DNA of 64,000 nucleotides. It comes from Planococcus sp. CP5-4_YE (GTDB lineage Bacteria > Bacillota > Bacilli > Bacillales_A > Planococcaceae). Of the stretch, positions 9,013 to 16,465 are shown piece after piece. The stretch spans positions 1-64,000 of the forward strand of contig NZ_JAHPZO010000008.1 in the NCBI RefSeq assembly GCF_019042655.1, written 5' to 3'. Numbering within the stretch: the first letter of the stretch is position 1; each line of letters opens with the position of its first letter. The position numbers were made by a program, and so were the translations under genes. The notes beneath the pieces are model-generated. The model saw only the letters and a list, made by a program, of their open reading frames with translations. It was not told the DNA's origin and did no database searches.

Positions 9013-9017
9013 ATGCT

Positions 9018-9329
9018 ATGCCTCGTTGCCAACACTGCGGATACCAATGGAGTTGGAAAGATGTAATGAAGCTCAGCTTAAAATCGAAAAGGAAATGCCA
9101 GAACTGTCACAAAATCCAGTACATATCGGCCAAATCGAATTTTTGGACCACTTTTTTGACTTCCATGGCTTTTCTCCTTCCTATGAACTTCCTGCGTGCT
9201 TATTACGAAATCAGCTGGCTGTGGATCTTCCTTGCCATACCAATTTACATACCGCTTGTTTCACTACTGATGCCCTTCTTTTACAAACTATCGAACACCC
9301 AAAAACGCTTCGGCAAAACGGTAGAATAA
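9018..9329 (+). CDS. CXXC-x20-CXXC membrane protein, paralog 3
   Basis: A 103-residue protein beginning MPRCQHCGYQWSWKD with second pair CQNCHKIQY, two membrane segments and the tail PFFYKLSNTQKRFG shared with paralog 1. The ATG at 9018 has AAAGG 8 nt upstream; an alternative ATG at 9009 overlaps the previous stop. Probably the product of local tandem duplication. Confidence 0.8.
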   Translation: MPRCQHCGYQWSWKDVMKLSLKSKRKCQNCHKIQYISAKSNFWTTFLTSMAFLLPMNFLRAYYEISWLWIFLAIPIYIPLVSLLMPFFYKLSNTQKRFGKTVE

Positions 9330-9391
9330 TTGACTACTTCCATCTATCTTTAAAATCAATGCATCTATGCTTGCCAGAAAGGATGAACCTT

Positions 9392-9700
9392 ATGCCTCAC
9401 TGCCGAAATTGCGGATATCAGTGGAACTGGAAAGACATGTTCCAACTCACCCTTAAATCAAAGCAACCATGTCGAAATTGCGATAAACTCCAATATCCAA
9501 CATACCAATCGCATTTCTGGAGCTATATGTTATTCCTTATTCCGTTTGTTGTGGTGTTCAATTCCGTCCGTATTTACCTGGAAGCGGGTTGGCTGATTCT
9601 TCTCCTTATCTTTTTGGTTCATCTAACGCTTGCTTTACTATTGATTCCATTTTTGCTCAAGTTATCGAATACGAAACACAAGTTTCGAAAATTAATTTGA
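9392..9700 (+). CDS. CXXC-x20-CXXC membrane protein, paralog 4
   Basis: A 102-residue protein beginning MPHCRNCGYQWNWKD with second pair CRNCDKLQY, two membrane segments and a tail ending LSNTKHKFRKLI. The ATG at 9392 has AGAAAGG upstream at about 9 nt. It follows paralog 3 by 62 nt and ends at a shared bidirectional terminator. The leader sequence before each of these genes is also similar, in keeping with duplication of whole units. Confidence 0.8.
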   Translation: MPHCRNCGYQWNWKDMFQLTLKSKQPCRNCDKLQYPTYQSHFWSYMLFLIPFVVVFNSVRIYLEAGWLILLLIFLVHLTLALLLIPFLLKLSNTKHKFRKLI

Positions 9701-9703
9701 ACG

Positions 9704-9740
9704 CAAAAAACGCAGCGGGCGAGTGGCTGCGTTTTAAAAT
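9704..9740. terminator. Bidirectional terminator
   Basis: AAACGCAGC and GCTGCGTTT arms (about 9707-9736) with A/T runs on both sides, between the convergent genes ending at 9700 and 9748. Confidence 0.8.
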
Positions 9741-9747
9741 TTTTTTG

Positions 9748-10371
9748 CTATCTGATATCTTCGATTAGCTGATCTTTATCATTAAAATCAATTTTACCGA
9801 TTTTGCCTTCTTCCGGCACAATCGCCCTGCCTTCAAAATCATATTCATTCGCTTCGCCATCTGCTGGTTCATATAATACGTTAAATGTAAAACTGTAAAG
9901 CGTCTCTCCATTATCGCTTTGCACGATATCGATGTCAGACGTGCTCAGTTGATAGTCGCGATCGCTGAAACTATAGTAAAAAGCCCCGTTTCTGGAAAAG
10001 TTATCGTAGCCATTGTCGGTAAAATACGCTGCGTAACTTTCTTCCATATAATTCATCAAGTCTGTATACTCAGCAGACTCTAGGAAAGCGTTATATTCTT
10101 CCTCGCTCGGATCCACCGGTTGCTTGTCAGCCATGACGTCCCACAAATTCCTATACGTTTCGTCCGGCCCATTGAATTCTTGTTCAATCACCGCACGGAT
10201 CGCTTCTTCGCTCTTATCCACTTCATCGTCCGGCTCTACGGTTTCAGCCATGTTCACTTCCCCTGCCGTTTCTTCGGCCGAACAGCCCACCGCTATCACG
10301 CTCAATAAAAACACCATCATTCCAGATAACCAAAATTTCCCCAAGCGACTTAGCCTGTCTGTCATCCCCAT
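9748..10371 (-). CDS. Lipoprotein of unknown function
   Basis: A 207-residue protein with a lipoprotein signal: hydrophobic segment then lipobox VIAVGC at about 25-30. An acidic linker follows (EVNMAETVEPDDEVD) and then a folded domain with SEEEYNAFLESAEYTDLMNYM and SFTFNVLYEPADG. Exposed on the outer side of the membrane. It is the last gene before the AT-rich accessory block. The family is not recognised. Confidence 0.75.
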   Translation of the reverse strand: MGMTDRLSRLGKFWLSGMMVFLLSVIAVGCSAEETAGEVNMAETVEPDDEVDKSEEAIRAVIEQEFNGPDETYRNLWDVMADKQPVDPSEEEYNAFLESAEYTDLMNYMEESYAAYFTDNGYDNFSRNGAFYYSFSDRDYQLSTSDIDIVQSDNGETLYSFTFNVLYEPADGEANEYDFEGRAIVPEEGKIGKIDFNDKDQLIEDIR

Positions 10372-10379
10372 TCCTCCAT

Positions 10380-10771
10380 TTCTTTAAAATGAACCCAATT
10401 ATAAAAAGCTTATAACTACCATACGGCTCCATTCTTGAAATGATTCACTTTTATTACAATTAAATGGAATGACAGCTTGCTATTCCTGAACGTGCCGGAT
10501 AGCAAGATTTGTCACTTTAAGTGCTATTTCGCACTCGTTTTAAGCGTTATTTTGCAGATAATAGACGCCCCTTGTTAAGACAAGGTTCTTGAGGTTTCTT
10601 ATGTAAAACTGTTCCAACTACCGATAATCCGGAAATATGGAAACGGATGGATAGTAAAAAAATTTTGATTCCCTATTTTTTGTGAAACGGATATTTTCAA
10701 TCCTTTTGTTTTATTATGGTTAGTAACTATATTAAAGAAAACTATTCATTAAAATCTTAGGAGGTTACTTA
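10380..10771. other. AT-rich gap before the SMI1 gene
   Basis: About 390 nt without a credible frame. It probably holds promoters for the two divergent genes at 10371 (minus) and 10772 (plus); AGGAGG lies 7 nt before the ATG at 10772. Nothing else identified. It marks the left edge of an AT-rich accessory block. Confidence 0.4.
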
Positions 10772-11575
10772 ATGTATATATGGGCTAAGGAAGTCGAGGA
10801 TGATTATAAGTTACCCAAAACTTCAGAAGTAGAGATTAAAAAAATAGAAAAACAACTAAATATGGAATTGCCAGCTTCTTATAAAGAGATTCTTTTAGAA
10901 CAAAATGGCGGTACCATACAGTTCAACTCGGTGAAAAAAGAAAGTCATCTTGAAACCAATGCGCACGTTGAGATTAATCACATTTATGGTTGTGGTCAAG
11001 GTGGTATTTTAGATTCAGATTATCTCATTGAAGAATGGGATCTTCCGAGAAACATCCTTATTTTTAGCGGAGATGGGAATAGTTTTTTTGCTCTTGATTA
11101 CAGAAAGGATTCAGTAAACCCTTCGGTGATTTATTTGGAACCAGAAACTGAAGAAATTATTGAAGTAGCTCATACATTTGATGATTTCTTAAACAATCTT
11201 TCAAAAGAGAACGTGTTTTTCGAAAATGACGGAGACGACGAAGATTGGGGTACTTCTGAAGAAACAGCTGAAACGATCTTCTCGGGGAATGATATTCTAT
11301 TAATCGAAGAGACCTTATTAAATCTTCAATATTCAGAAAACCACAAATGGTATTTCGAACAGCTCTTGAAATGCGCTACTCATTCAGAGGTACTAATTAG
11401 GGAAACTGTTACTAATATCTTAAATAACAATCTTGAAATTTATATTATTGAATCGGATAAAAAGTTGCATTTTTTACTTAAAGAAATAATCGAGAAATTG
11501 AGCACAGACAAACGCGAAAGCATAAGATCAGAAGCTAGGGAAATAAGAAAAAGAACAAAGTATAAACACTTTTAA
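10772..11575 (+). CDS. SMI1/KNR4 family protein with C-terminal helical part
   Basis: A 267-residue cytoplasmic protein. Residues about 15-150 carry the SMI1/KNR4 fold: LPASYKEILLEQNGG, GILDSDYLIEEWDLP, ILIFSGDGNSFFALDY and EVAHTFDDFLNNL. In bacteria this superfamily is widely used as immunity proteins against contact-dependent toxins, though no toxin gene is in this window. Residues 160-267 are helical and may be a HEAT-like extension. AT-rich codon use differs from the helicase and CWB2 genes nearby, suggesting transfer. A perfect AGGAGG supports the start, and the terminator at 11700 the end. Confidence 0.8.
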   Translation: MYIWAKEVEDDYKLPKTSEVEIKKIEKQLNMELPASYKEILLEQNGGTIQFNSVKKESHLETNAHVEINHIYGCGQGGILDSDYLIEEWDLPRNILIFSGDGNSFFALDYRKDSVNPSVIYLEPETEEIIEVAHTFDDFLNNLSKENVFFENDGDDEDWGTSEETAETIFSGNDILLIEETLLNLQYSENHKWYFEQLLKCATHSEVLIRETVTNILNNNLEIYIIESDKKLHFLLKEIIEKLSTDKRESIRSEAREIRKRTKYKHF

Positions 11576-11699
11576 GAAAAAGGTATCCTATTTCCATTGT
11601 GTACTTCTTCTCTCAAGGATTCTCAGTGCTTGTAGGAAAATTATACGGTAAACTTGCCAACTAGCTTACTTAGTTGGTGGGGAGAATTGATACTACACT

Positions 11700-11736
11700 T
11701 AGAAAGACTTCTTCTAAACAGAGGAAGTCTTTTTGT
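11700..11736 (+). terminator. Terminator after SMI1 gene
   Basis: AAAGACTTC and GGAAGTCTTT arms followed by TTTGT, 125 nt after the SMI1 stop. Confidence 0.75.
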
Positions 11737-11847
11737 ATATCCTTTAATACTTAAGAAAACAGTCTCTCGTTCAGCTTTTTCACTTTCGATAGGGTGTCAT
11801 ATGTAAATTGAAAAAGAGTGGAAAAACATAGTCCTTAAATCGATAAC

Positions 11848-12030
11848 TCAATTAGTTATTAATTCAATAAATCTAATTGCTGAGTATAAGGTAAAACCTA
11901 CACCAATTACTATAATAATAAATCTAATGATAAATCTAATGACTCTAGGTGTTTTAGATCGGACAAAAAAATCAAAAATACCATAAGTTAAAAATAGAAT
12001 ACCAATCGAAAAAGCGATTAAAACTTCCAA
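11848..12030 (-). CDS. Small membrane protein
   Basis: About 60 residues with two hydrophobic segments separated by a basic stretch (RSKTPRVIRF). The frame also allows a GTG at 12039, but that codon overlaps the likely ribosome binding site AGGTGAG, so I favour the TTG at 12030. Family not recognised. It sits alone in an AT-rich stretch. Confidence 0.5.
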   Translation of the reverse strand: MEVLIAFSIGILFLTYGIFDFFVRSKTPRVIRFIIRFIIIVIGVGFTLYSAIRFIELITN

Positions 12031-12039
12031 CAAACTCAC

Positions 12040-12441
12040 CTCAATATAAAATGATTACTTACTTTTACAAACCAATTAAAAAATTTTACTTTTTTTACTG
12101 GGTAGAAAAATGTAAGTTTATTGAAATACATCTTTTTTTAATCTTAACATGAATAAATACAGAAAATTCTTTTTGATACAAATCATCAAATCAAGATCAT
12201 CTTTTAAAAGGATATTGCGCTGAGTAGAATCAATTTATTCAACTTTACGTAGACACGACAAAGCATTCGACGTATATAGAAAATCGTTAATAACAGTATA
12301 CTTTCACAGAAAAAAGAGAAAATAAGCTTTAACTAGCCTACTTTCTCGCTCTCTACTTATGCAACTTCCGATAACCTCATGATATGTAAACTTTATCTTT
12401 TTTTAATAAGAGGTTATAAAAACCGGATAGGTCTTTCTCCG
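12040..12441. other. AT-rich gap, no gene seen
   Basis: About 400 nt of low-GC DNA without a credible frame, tRNA or repeat. It separates the small membrane gene from the palindrome-linked gene row. Confidence 0.4.
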
Positions 12442-12891
12442 TTATTCTTCTTTTTTGTTCCAATCCTTCACCAAAAAAAACATAATTATTAAGCTGTAAA
12501 ATAACACAATCCATGAAGTCCATCTTATTTCAAAACCTGACTTCATTTGATGAAAGATACTCACTATGGCGTATATAAAAGCAAGAATTGAGAGCACTAA
12601 AAGAAAAATCTCACTTTTTCGTTCAGATAATCTCATATTATTTGGATAATTACAGTATTCATAAGCATCCTTCCACCTCCAATTAGATGCTGTTGCTGAA
12701 ATTGTCTTATATACAGTGATCATTTCGCTGCCAATGCTAAGCTGGTTAATAACAGCTTTAATAATTCCAACGTCAGATGTTAGTACCTTTTTTCTTTCAA
12801 TAACGCTTGATAGGTAAACCACAATCCTTTTAAAAAGCGAGTTTTCAAACTTACTGTCATTGCATTTTGAATGTATCTTATTTTCGTTCAA
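12442..12891 (-). CDS. Unknown protein with two C-terminal membrane segments
   Basis: A 149-residue protein. The N-terminal 90 residues are soluble and helical (KVLTSDVGIIKAVINQL, SATASNWRWKDAYEYC); segments at about 93-113 and 125-143 span the membrane; the tail is KDWNKKEE. It belongs by strand and base composition to the palindrome-linked row at 12.9-15.2 kb but has no palindrome after its own stop; the palindrome at 12939 lies just before it. Family not recognised. Confidence 0.65.
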   Translation of the reverse strand: MNENKIHSKCNDSKFENSLFKRIVVYLSSVIERKKVLTSDVGIIKAVINQLSIGSEMITVYKTISATASNWRWKDAYEYCNYPNNMRLSERKSEIFLLVLSILAFIYAIVSIFHQMKSGFEIRWTSWIVLFYSLIIMFFLVKDWNKKEE

Positions 12892-12938
12892 AATCAGTTT
12901 CGGTGGATTTTCTAATCAAGCGCATGAAACCGGGAGAT

Positions 12939-12972
12939 TGAATGCAACTTAATTAGCATTAAGTTACATTCA
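12939..12972. repeat. Cassette palindrome A
   Basis: Arms GAATGCAACTTAAT and ATTAAGTTACATTC around TAGC, with one mismatch (C for T). It lies just downstream of the minus-strand gene ending at 13047. Confidence 0.85.
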
Positions 12973-13046
12973 CATGAAACAAAACTGTCTGGATTTCAGA
13001 TGGTTTTTCATTAAACGCGAACCTTTTGGTCGGTTCAATCTCCTCA

Positions 13047-13574
13047 TCAGCTACGCCAGATATCTTTGAAGTACTCGGACAATAACCCCTTTCCTTGGAA
13101 CCTGTCTTCCAGAACAACTTGCAATTGTTGAAGTTCGTTCTTCAGTTCGGCTTCACTAGTGGGAAGGGAACCTATGTAAGAATACCTATATATGGGGTCT
13201 TCTGGGTTTAGTTCATGGGCATGTTTCAACATCGATTCACCTTTTTCTTCCCATTCTTCATAATCACCAAAGTAATATGGAAACAGGGAAATCATCCATC
13301 CGAAAACCCAGAGGAAATCTACACAATCTTCGAAATTAGCTAATCCAAAATTCGTAACTTGAACTAATATGGTCGTTAACTCATCCAAGTCTACATTTTT
13401 GACCCCTAGAGGGACTTCTTCGACTAAGAGATACCAACAAAAGAAACCAAGGCGAATATTCACTTTTAAGTCCTGGGGGGTTTCCTGCCAGTTCTTTATT
13501 AAAAGCGATCTAGCTTCATTCCACTTTTCCTGACTTTCTAATGCATCCACTTCTGTCCATTGCCAATCTATCAC
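13047..13574 (-). CDS. Unknown soluble protein, TPR-like
   Basis: A 175-residue acidic, Trp-rich soluble protein (MIDWQWTEVDALESQEKWNEA). The pattern of helices (EARSLLIKNWQETPQDLKVNIRLGFFCWYLL, ESMLKHAHELNPEDPIYRYSY) suggests two or three TPR-like repeats. GTG start with AGGTGGTG upstream. It is one of four minus-strand genes each followed by a copy of the same palindrome. Size, base composition and context resemble immunity or accessory genes, but there is no direct evidence of function. Confidence 0.65.
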   Translation of the reverse strand: MIDWQWTEVDALESQEKWNEARSLLIKNWQETPQDLKVNIRLGFFCWYLLVEEVPLGVKNVDLDELTTILVQVTNFGLANFEDCVDFLWVFGWMISLFPYYFGDYEEWEEKGESMLKHAHELNPEDPIYRYSYIGSLPTSEAELKNELQQLQVVLEDRFQGKGLLSEYFKDIWRS

Positions 13575-13606
13575 GGTGCTTCACCACCTACCTTAAGTAC
13601 TTGATT

Positions 13607-13640
13607 TGAATGTAACTTAATTGCTATTAAGTTACATTCA
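13607..13640. repeat. Cassette palindrome B
   Basis: Perfect 15-bp arms TGAATGTAACTTAAT / ATTAAGTTACATTCA around TGCT. It lies 49 nt downstream of the lipoprotein gene ending at 13689 and upstream of the 13574 start. Confidence 0.9.
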
Positions 13641-13688
13641 AAATCCGAAAAATTTACTTAAATTGAAAAGTGTTAACGTTGAAAGAAT

Positions 13689-14192
13689 CTACTCAATAGT
13701 TAAAGGGAAAAAATAATACCCCGTCCCTTGTTCCCAAGTGGCAACAACTTCATAGATAGTTTTTCCACTTTGTCCGTCCAGCACTATATCTTCGGAAGAA
13801 CCTTTTATATTTTCTGTAGAATCCCAAATATTTACCTGGTAAGAAATCGGTTCTTCTTCAAACATGAGCTCAATGGATGTACCTGGATTTACGATTGGCC
13901 CCTTTCGATCACCAATTAATTCAGAAACACCGATAGTTTCTGTTTCTGTCTCTATCTCAACCATAGAGTTTTCTTTTTGATCAAAGTAACTCCATGTATA
14001 ACCACCTAATGCAGCTGAAAACTCCTCTTGGTTCACCCCTATTTTTAATTGAGGTGGTTTTTGTTCTGTATGTTTTACATTTTCCCCGGAATCACTCATA
14101 TTTTCTTCATTTTTTGTAGCTTCACTTTCTTGAGAACATCCAGCCAATACAAAAATAATCAGCATACTTAAAAATAATAATTTAGATTTCAT
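13689..14192 (-). CDS. Lipoprotein of unknown function
   Basis: A 167-residue protein with a clear lipoprotein signal: MKSKLLFLSMLIIFVLAGC (lipobox VLAGC). An acidic linker then leads to a beta-rich domain (FSAALGGYTWSYFDQKEN, TSIELMFEEEPISYQVNIWD) ending GYYFFPLTIE, suggesting a small immunoglobulin-like or lipocalin-like fold. The ATG at 14192 has AAGGAGG 8 nt upstream; the frame's earlier ATGs do not. It is followed by palindrome B. Not recognised beyond that. Confidence 0.7.
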   Translation of the reverse strand: MKSKLLFLSMLIIFVLAGCSQESEATKNEENMSDSGENVKHTEQKPPQLKIGVNQEEFSAALGGYTWSYFDQKENSMVEIETETETIGVSELIGDRKGPIVNPGTSIELMFEEEPISYQVNIWDSTENIKGSSEDIVLDGQSGKTIYEVVATWEQGTGYYFFPLTIE

Positions 14193-14289
14193 CTTCTTAT
14201 TCCTCCTTATCTCAACTTTAGACATGAAATACAATTTATTGGTTACAGGAGGTGACTTTTAGAAAAACTTTCAGTGAAGTGAACATGAA

Positions 14290-14317
14290 GAAAAGCCCTC
14301 CAGCAATGAAGGGCTTT
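14290..14317 (-). terminator. Hairpin next to palindrome C
   Basis: AAAGCCCT and AGGGCTTT arms, directly beside palindrome C, and downstream of the 14406 gene on the minus strand. Confidence 0.6.
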
Positions 14318-14318
14318 C

Positions 14319-14350
14319 GAATGTAACTTAATTCACATTAAGTTACATTC
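14319..14350. repeat. Cassette palindrome C
   Basis: Perfect 14-bp arms GAATGTAACTTAAT / ATTAAGTTACATTC around TCAC. It lies 55 nt downstream of the membrane protein gene ending at 14406. Confidence 0.9.
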
Positions 14351-14405
14351 AAAACCTTATTTCATCATCCTAACTGAAATTTTTCAGAATATGCTTACTT
14401 AAACT

Positions 14406-14699
14406 TTAAGTAGTGGGATAGATACTAACGAGAAACAATATAGTTAGACCTGCAGTAACCATAGAGCTAAACAAAATTATATGTTTAGTTTTCCCTCTAA
14501 TTTCCGGAAATTTTGACTGTAAATCTGGAATCAAGAAGAAACATGAGAATTGAACTATTCCAACTACTATCGCTCTTCCTATATCAACATTATTCAAATC
14601 TGCAAAAGGTTTATTGAAGTTTTCACTCAAGTAAAAAATGCAAAGAACAAATATGGAGTTTAAAAAGAAAAGATATAAAAAATACTTCAGATGAGTCAT
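14406..14699 (-). CDS. Small three-segment membrane protein
   Basis: A 97-residue protein with hydrophobic segments at about 5-24, 45-62 and 75-94 and little else (MTHLKYFLYLFFLN). AAAGGGGAT lies about 10 nt before the ATG. It is AT-rich like its neighbours and followed by palindrome C. Family not recognised. Confidence 0.6.
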   Translation of the reverse strand: MTHLKYFLYLFFLNSIFVLCIFYLSENFNKPFADLNNVDIGRAIVVGIVQFSCFFLIPDLQSKFPEIRGKTKHIILFSSMVTAGLTILFLVSIYPTT

Positions 14700-14766
14700 G
14701 TCTTAAATTATCCCCTTTAGTTAAAAATCAGTTTTTAGCTTTTACCATTGCATTCTTAATAAAGAC

Positions 14767-14800
14767 TGAATGTAACTTAACTGCACTTAAGTTACATTCA
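14767..14800. repeat. Cassette palindrome D
   Basis: Perfect 14-bp arms TGAATGTAACTTAA / TTAAGTTACATTCA around CTGCAC. It lies 18 nt downstream of the gene ending at 14819. Confidence 0.9.
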
Positions 14801-14818
14801 CATCCTCAACTTTATTGT

Positions 14819-15151
14819 CTATTTTCCAACTAACTCCGCTGCCCATTCTTTGAACCAATCGGGTGGTAATTCCAATTTAGTGAGGTCCATTTTCATAAGC
14901 TGTTCATATGAATAAAACTCGTACCAATATAAATCCCATTGTGCTTCAATATTCCGGGCAATACCAAAAGCTAATTGATCCTGGTCGTCTAAATCTTCTT
15001 CATCCCAAGCCATCGTTAAATTATCGCACCACATACAAAAATCAACTTGAGGAAATTTGTTTTCTTTCTTGCAAATCGTATCTAAAAGCGTCTTAAGATT
15101 TTCATATGAATAGGGAATATTGATGCTGGTCTTATTCAAATTCCACTCCAC
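14819..15151 (-). CDS. Unknown soluble acidic protein
   Basis: A 110-residue protein rich in Trp, Asp and Glu (FCMWCDNLTMAWDEEDLDDQDQL, QWDLYWYEFYSYEQL), probably cytoplasmic. GTG start with AGAGGAGG 8 nt upstream. It is the most upstream gene of the palindrome-linked row. The small acidic character is common in immunity proteins, but I do not recognise the family. Confidence 0.6.
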   Translation of the reverse strand: MEWNLNKTSINIPYSYENLKTLLDTICKKENKFPQVDFCMWCDNLTMAWDEEDLDDQDQLAFGIARNIEAQWDLYWYEFYSYEQLMKMDLTKLELPPDWFKEWAAELVGK

Positions 15152-15636
15152 AACAAAGTCCTCCTCTTTTAATATGGTTTATCAGCAGAAAATTTAATGA
15201 TTTTCATTTTTTACTAATAATACCATGTTGGAAAGTTGAAAATTATAGTCGAAGAAAATTTATCAGAAAATAACCTTTCGTAAAAGTACACATTCACGAA
15301 CGCTATGAAAACAGCTCAAAATAGCCGAAAAGAACGTTCGTAAAAGTGTTAAAACACTTTACGAACGTTCGCTAATTTGCATACATTTTTACGAACGATT
15401 TTCAGGTATTAATGAAAGGAAACGATCATTTATAGGAGTGAATGAAGGCGGTGTTTTCTGTAAGGCAAACCTAAGATCTACATTACTTGAAGGTTTTAGA
15501 GTGAGCCACGAGATTTGAGGGGCAAGTTAACACTGGAAATCAATACAAAATAACTCTTGAATTTACAGTAAGATTTCAATTTCATGAAGATTCCTGCCCC
15601 TCTGCAAATCTACTGGTCTACAAATCTACAAAAAAA
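15152..15636. other. AT-rich gap with large palindrome
   Basis: About 480 nt without a credible gene. It holds the perfect-arm palindrome at 15332-15370 and nearby half copies of CGTTCGTAAAA, and probably the promoter for the minus-strand gene row. It marks the right edge of the accessory block. Confidence 0.45.
15332..15370. repeat. Large palindrome GAACGTTCGTAAA...TTTACGAACGTTC
   Basis: Arms GAACGTTCGTAAAAGTGTT and AACACTTTACGAACGTTC match apart from one extra A. Related half sites TTTCGTAAAAGT (about 15284) and TTTTTACGAACG (about 15388) flank it. Candidate protein-binding or recombination site. Confidence 0.75.
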
Positions 15637-15663
15637 AAAGAACCGCCTATTGGCAGTTCTTAC
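15637..15663 (-). terminator. Terminator of rhodanese gene
   Basis: AAGAACCGCC and GGCAGTTCTT arms around TATT, with a long A run on the plus strand giving a U tract on the minus-strand transcript. Confidence 0.8.
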
Positions 15664-16019
15664 TCCACATCGCCTTCCCAAGACGACATGCCTTCCGATA
15701 CATTCACTACCTCGTATCCTGCTTCATTCAAAATGGCGCTCGCTTCCTTGGAACGGTTCCCAGACTGGCAAATCACCACATACTGCTGATCTTCCGACAA
15801 GCCGGAAAATTCCTCTTCCCGAAGCGTGCTGAGCGGCTTGTTTTCTGCGCCGACAATATGCGCCTCCTCGTATTCAAAAGGCTCACGCACATCGAGCACC
15901 GTATAGCCAGCCTCTTGCTTTGCCGCCACTTCCTCAATCGCAATCGTCTCATATTCACCGTTGCTGCATGCCCCAAGCAACATTACAAGCATTACCATCA
16001 AGCCAAGCATTCTTTTCAT
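15660..16019 (-). CDS. Rhodanese-like lipoprotein
   Basis: A 119-residue exported lipoprotein: signal MKRMLGLMVMLVMLLGAC, lipobox LLGAC. One rhodanese domain spans about 25-118 with LDVREPFEYEEAHIVGAENKPL and active-site loop CQSGNRS, whose Cys can carry a persulfide. Likely handles sulfane sulfur or thiol redox outside the membrane; the substrate is unknown. Monocistronic with its own terminator. Confidence 0.85.
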   Translation of the reverse strand: MKRMLGLMVMLVMLLGACSNGEYETIAIEEVAAKQEAGYTVLDVREPFEYEEAHIVGAENKPLSTLREEEFSGLSEDQQYVVICQSGNRSKEASAILNEAGYEVVNVSEGMSSWEGDVE

Positions 16020-16092
16020 CCTGCATCTTCCTTTCTCATTGTTGCAACCAAGTCGTATGAAATTCCGTTTATCCTTATCACATAAGCTAAAA

Positions 16093-16120
16093 AAAACACC
16101 TGAACAAAAACTGTTCAGGC
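16093..16120 (-). terminator. Terminator overlapping the 16115 stop codon
   Basis: CCTGAACAG TTTTTG TTCAGG hairpin followed by eight Ts on the minus strand. The stop codon of the upstream gene lies inside the stem. Confidence 0.85.
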
Positions 16121-16357
16121 GTTGACTTTGGGTGTCTCTGGATGCAAATAGCTGTCAATGAACTGCGTCGCTTCTTCAAGCGTTTTGTATTCCCATGTCA
16201 TGCCGTTGGACATGTCGCGAATGACCAATCCCCCTGTGCTTGGCTCACACTGAACGATAAGCGTTTTGCCGTCTTCAGAGTTGAAAGTCTGGGTAATACG
16301 CACGCCGCGATATTCGAGAAGCGTGGATAAAAATGTGCGGATACTCTCTAACTTCAT
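16115..16357 (-). CDS. Conserved-looking small protein, unknown
   Basis: An 80-residue soluble protein (MKLESIRTFLSTLLEYRGVRI, GGLVIRDMSNGMTWEYKTLEEAT), predicted beta-beta-alpha. Codon use matches the core genes. It has no signal or membrane segment and ends in its own terminator. I do not recognise the family. Confidence 0.65.
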   Translation of the reverse strand: MKLESIRTFLSTLLEYRGVRITQTFNSEDGKTLIVQCEPSTGGLVIRDMSNGMTWEYKTLEEATQFIDSYLHPETPKVNA

Positions 16358-16465
16358 ACGGAACGCCCCTTTCAGGTTTGTGGTCCGTGACTCGGAATCC
16401 GTGCAGTCTTATACTATTTCACATTATCATATTCAGAATAATTGCACGAGAGACTTTTTTCCTCT

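Noticed and set aside
15332-15370. SOS (LexA/DinR) box
   Set aside because: GAAC and GTTC are adjacent; the Bacillus box needs four bases between them. No proper SOS box was found near the helicase-LexA fusion either.
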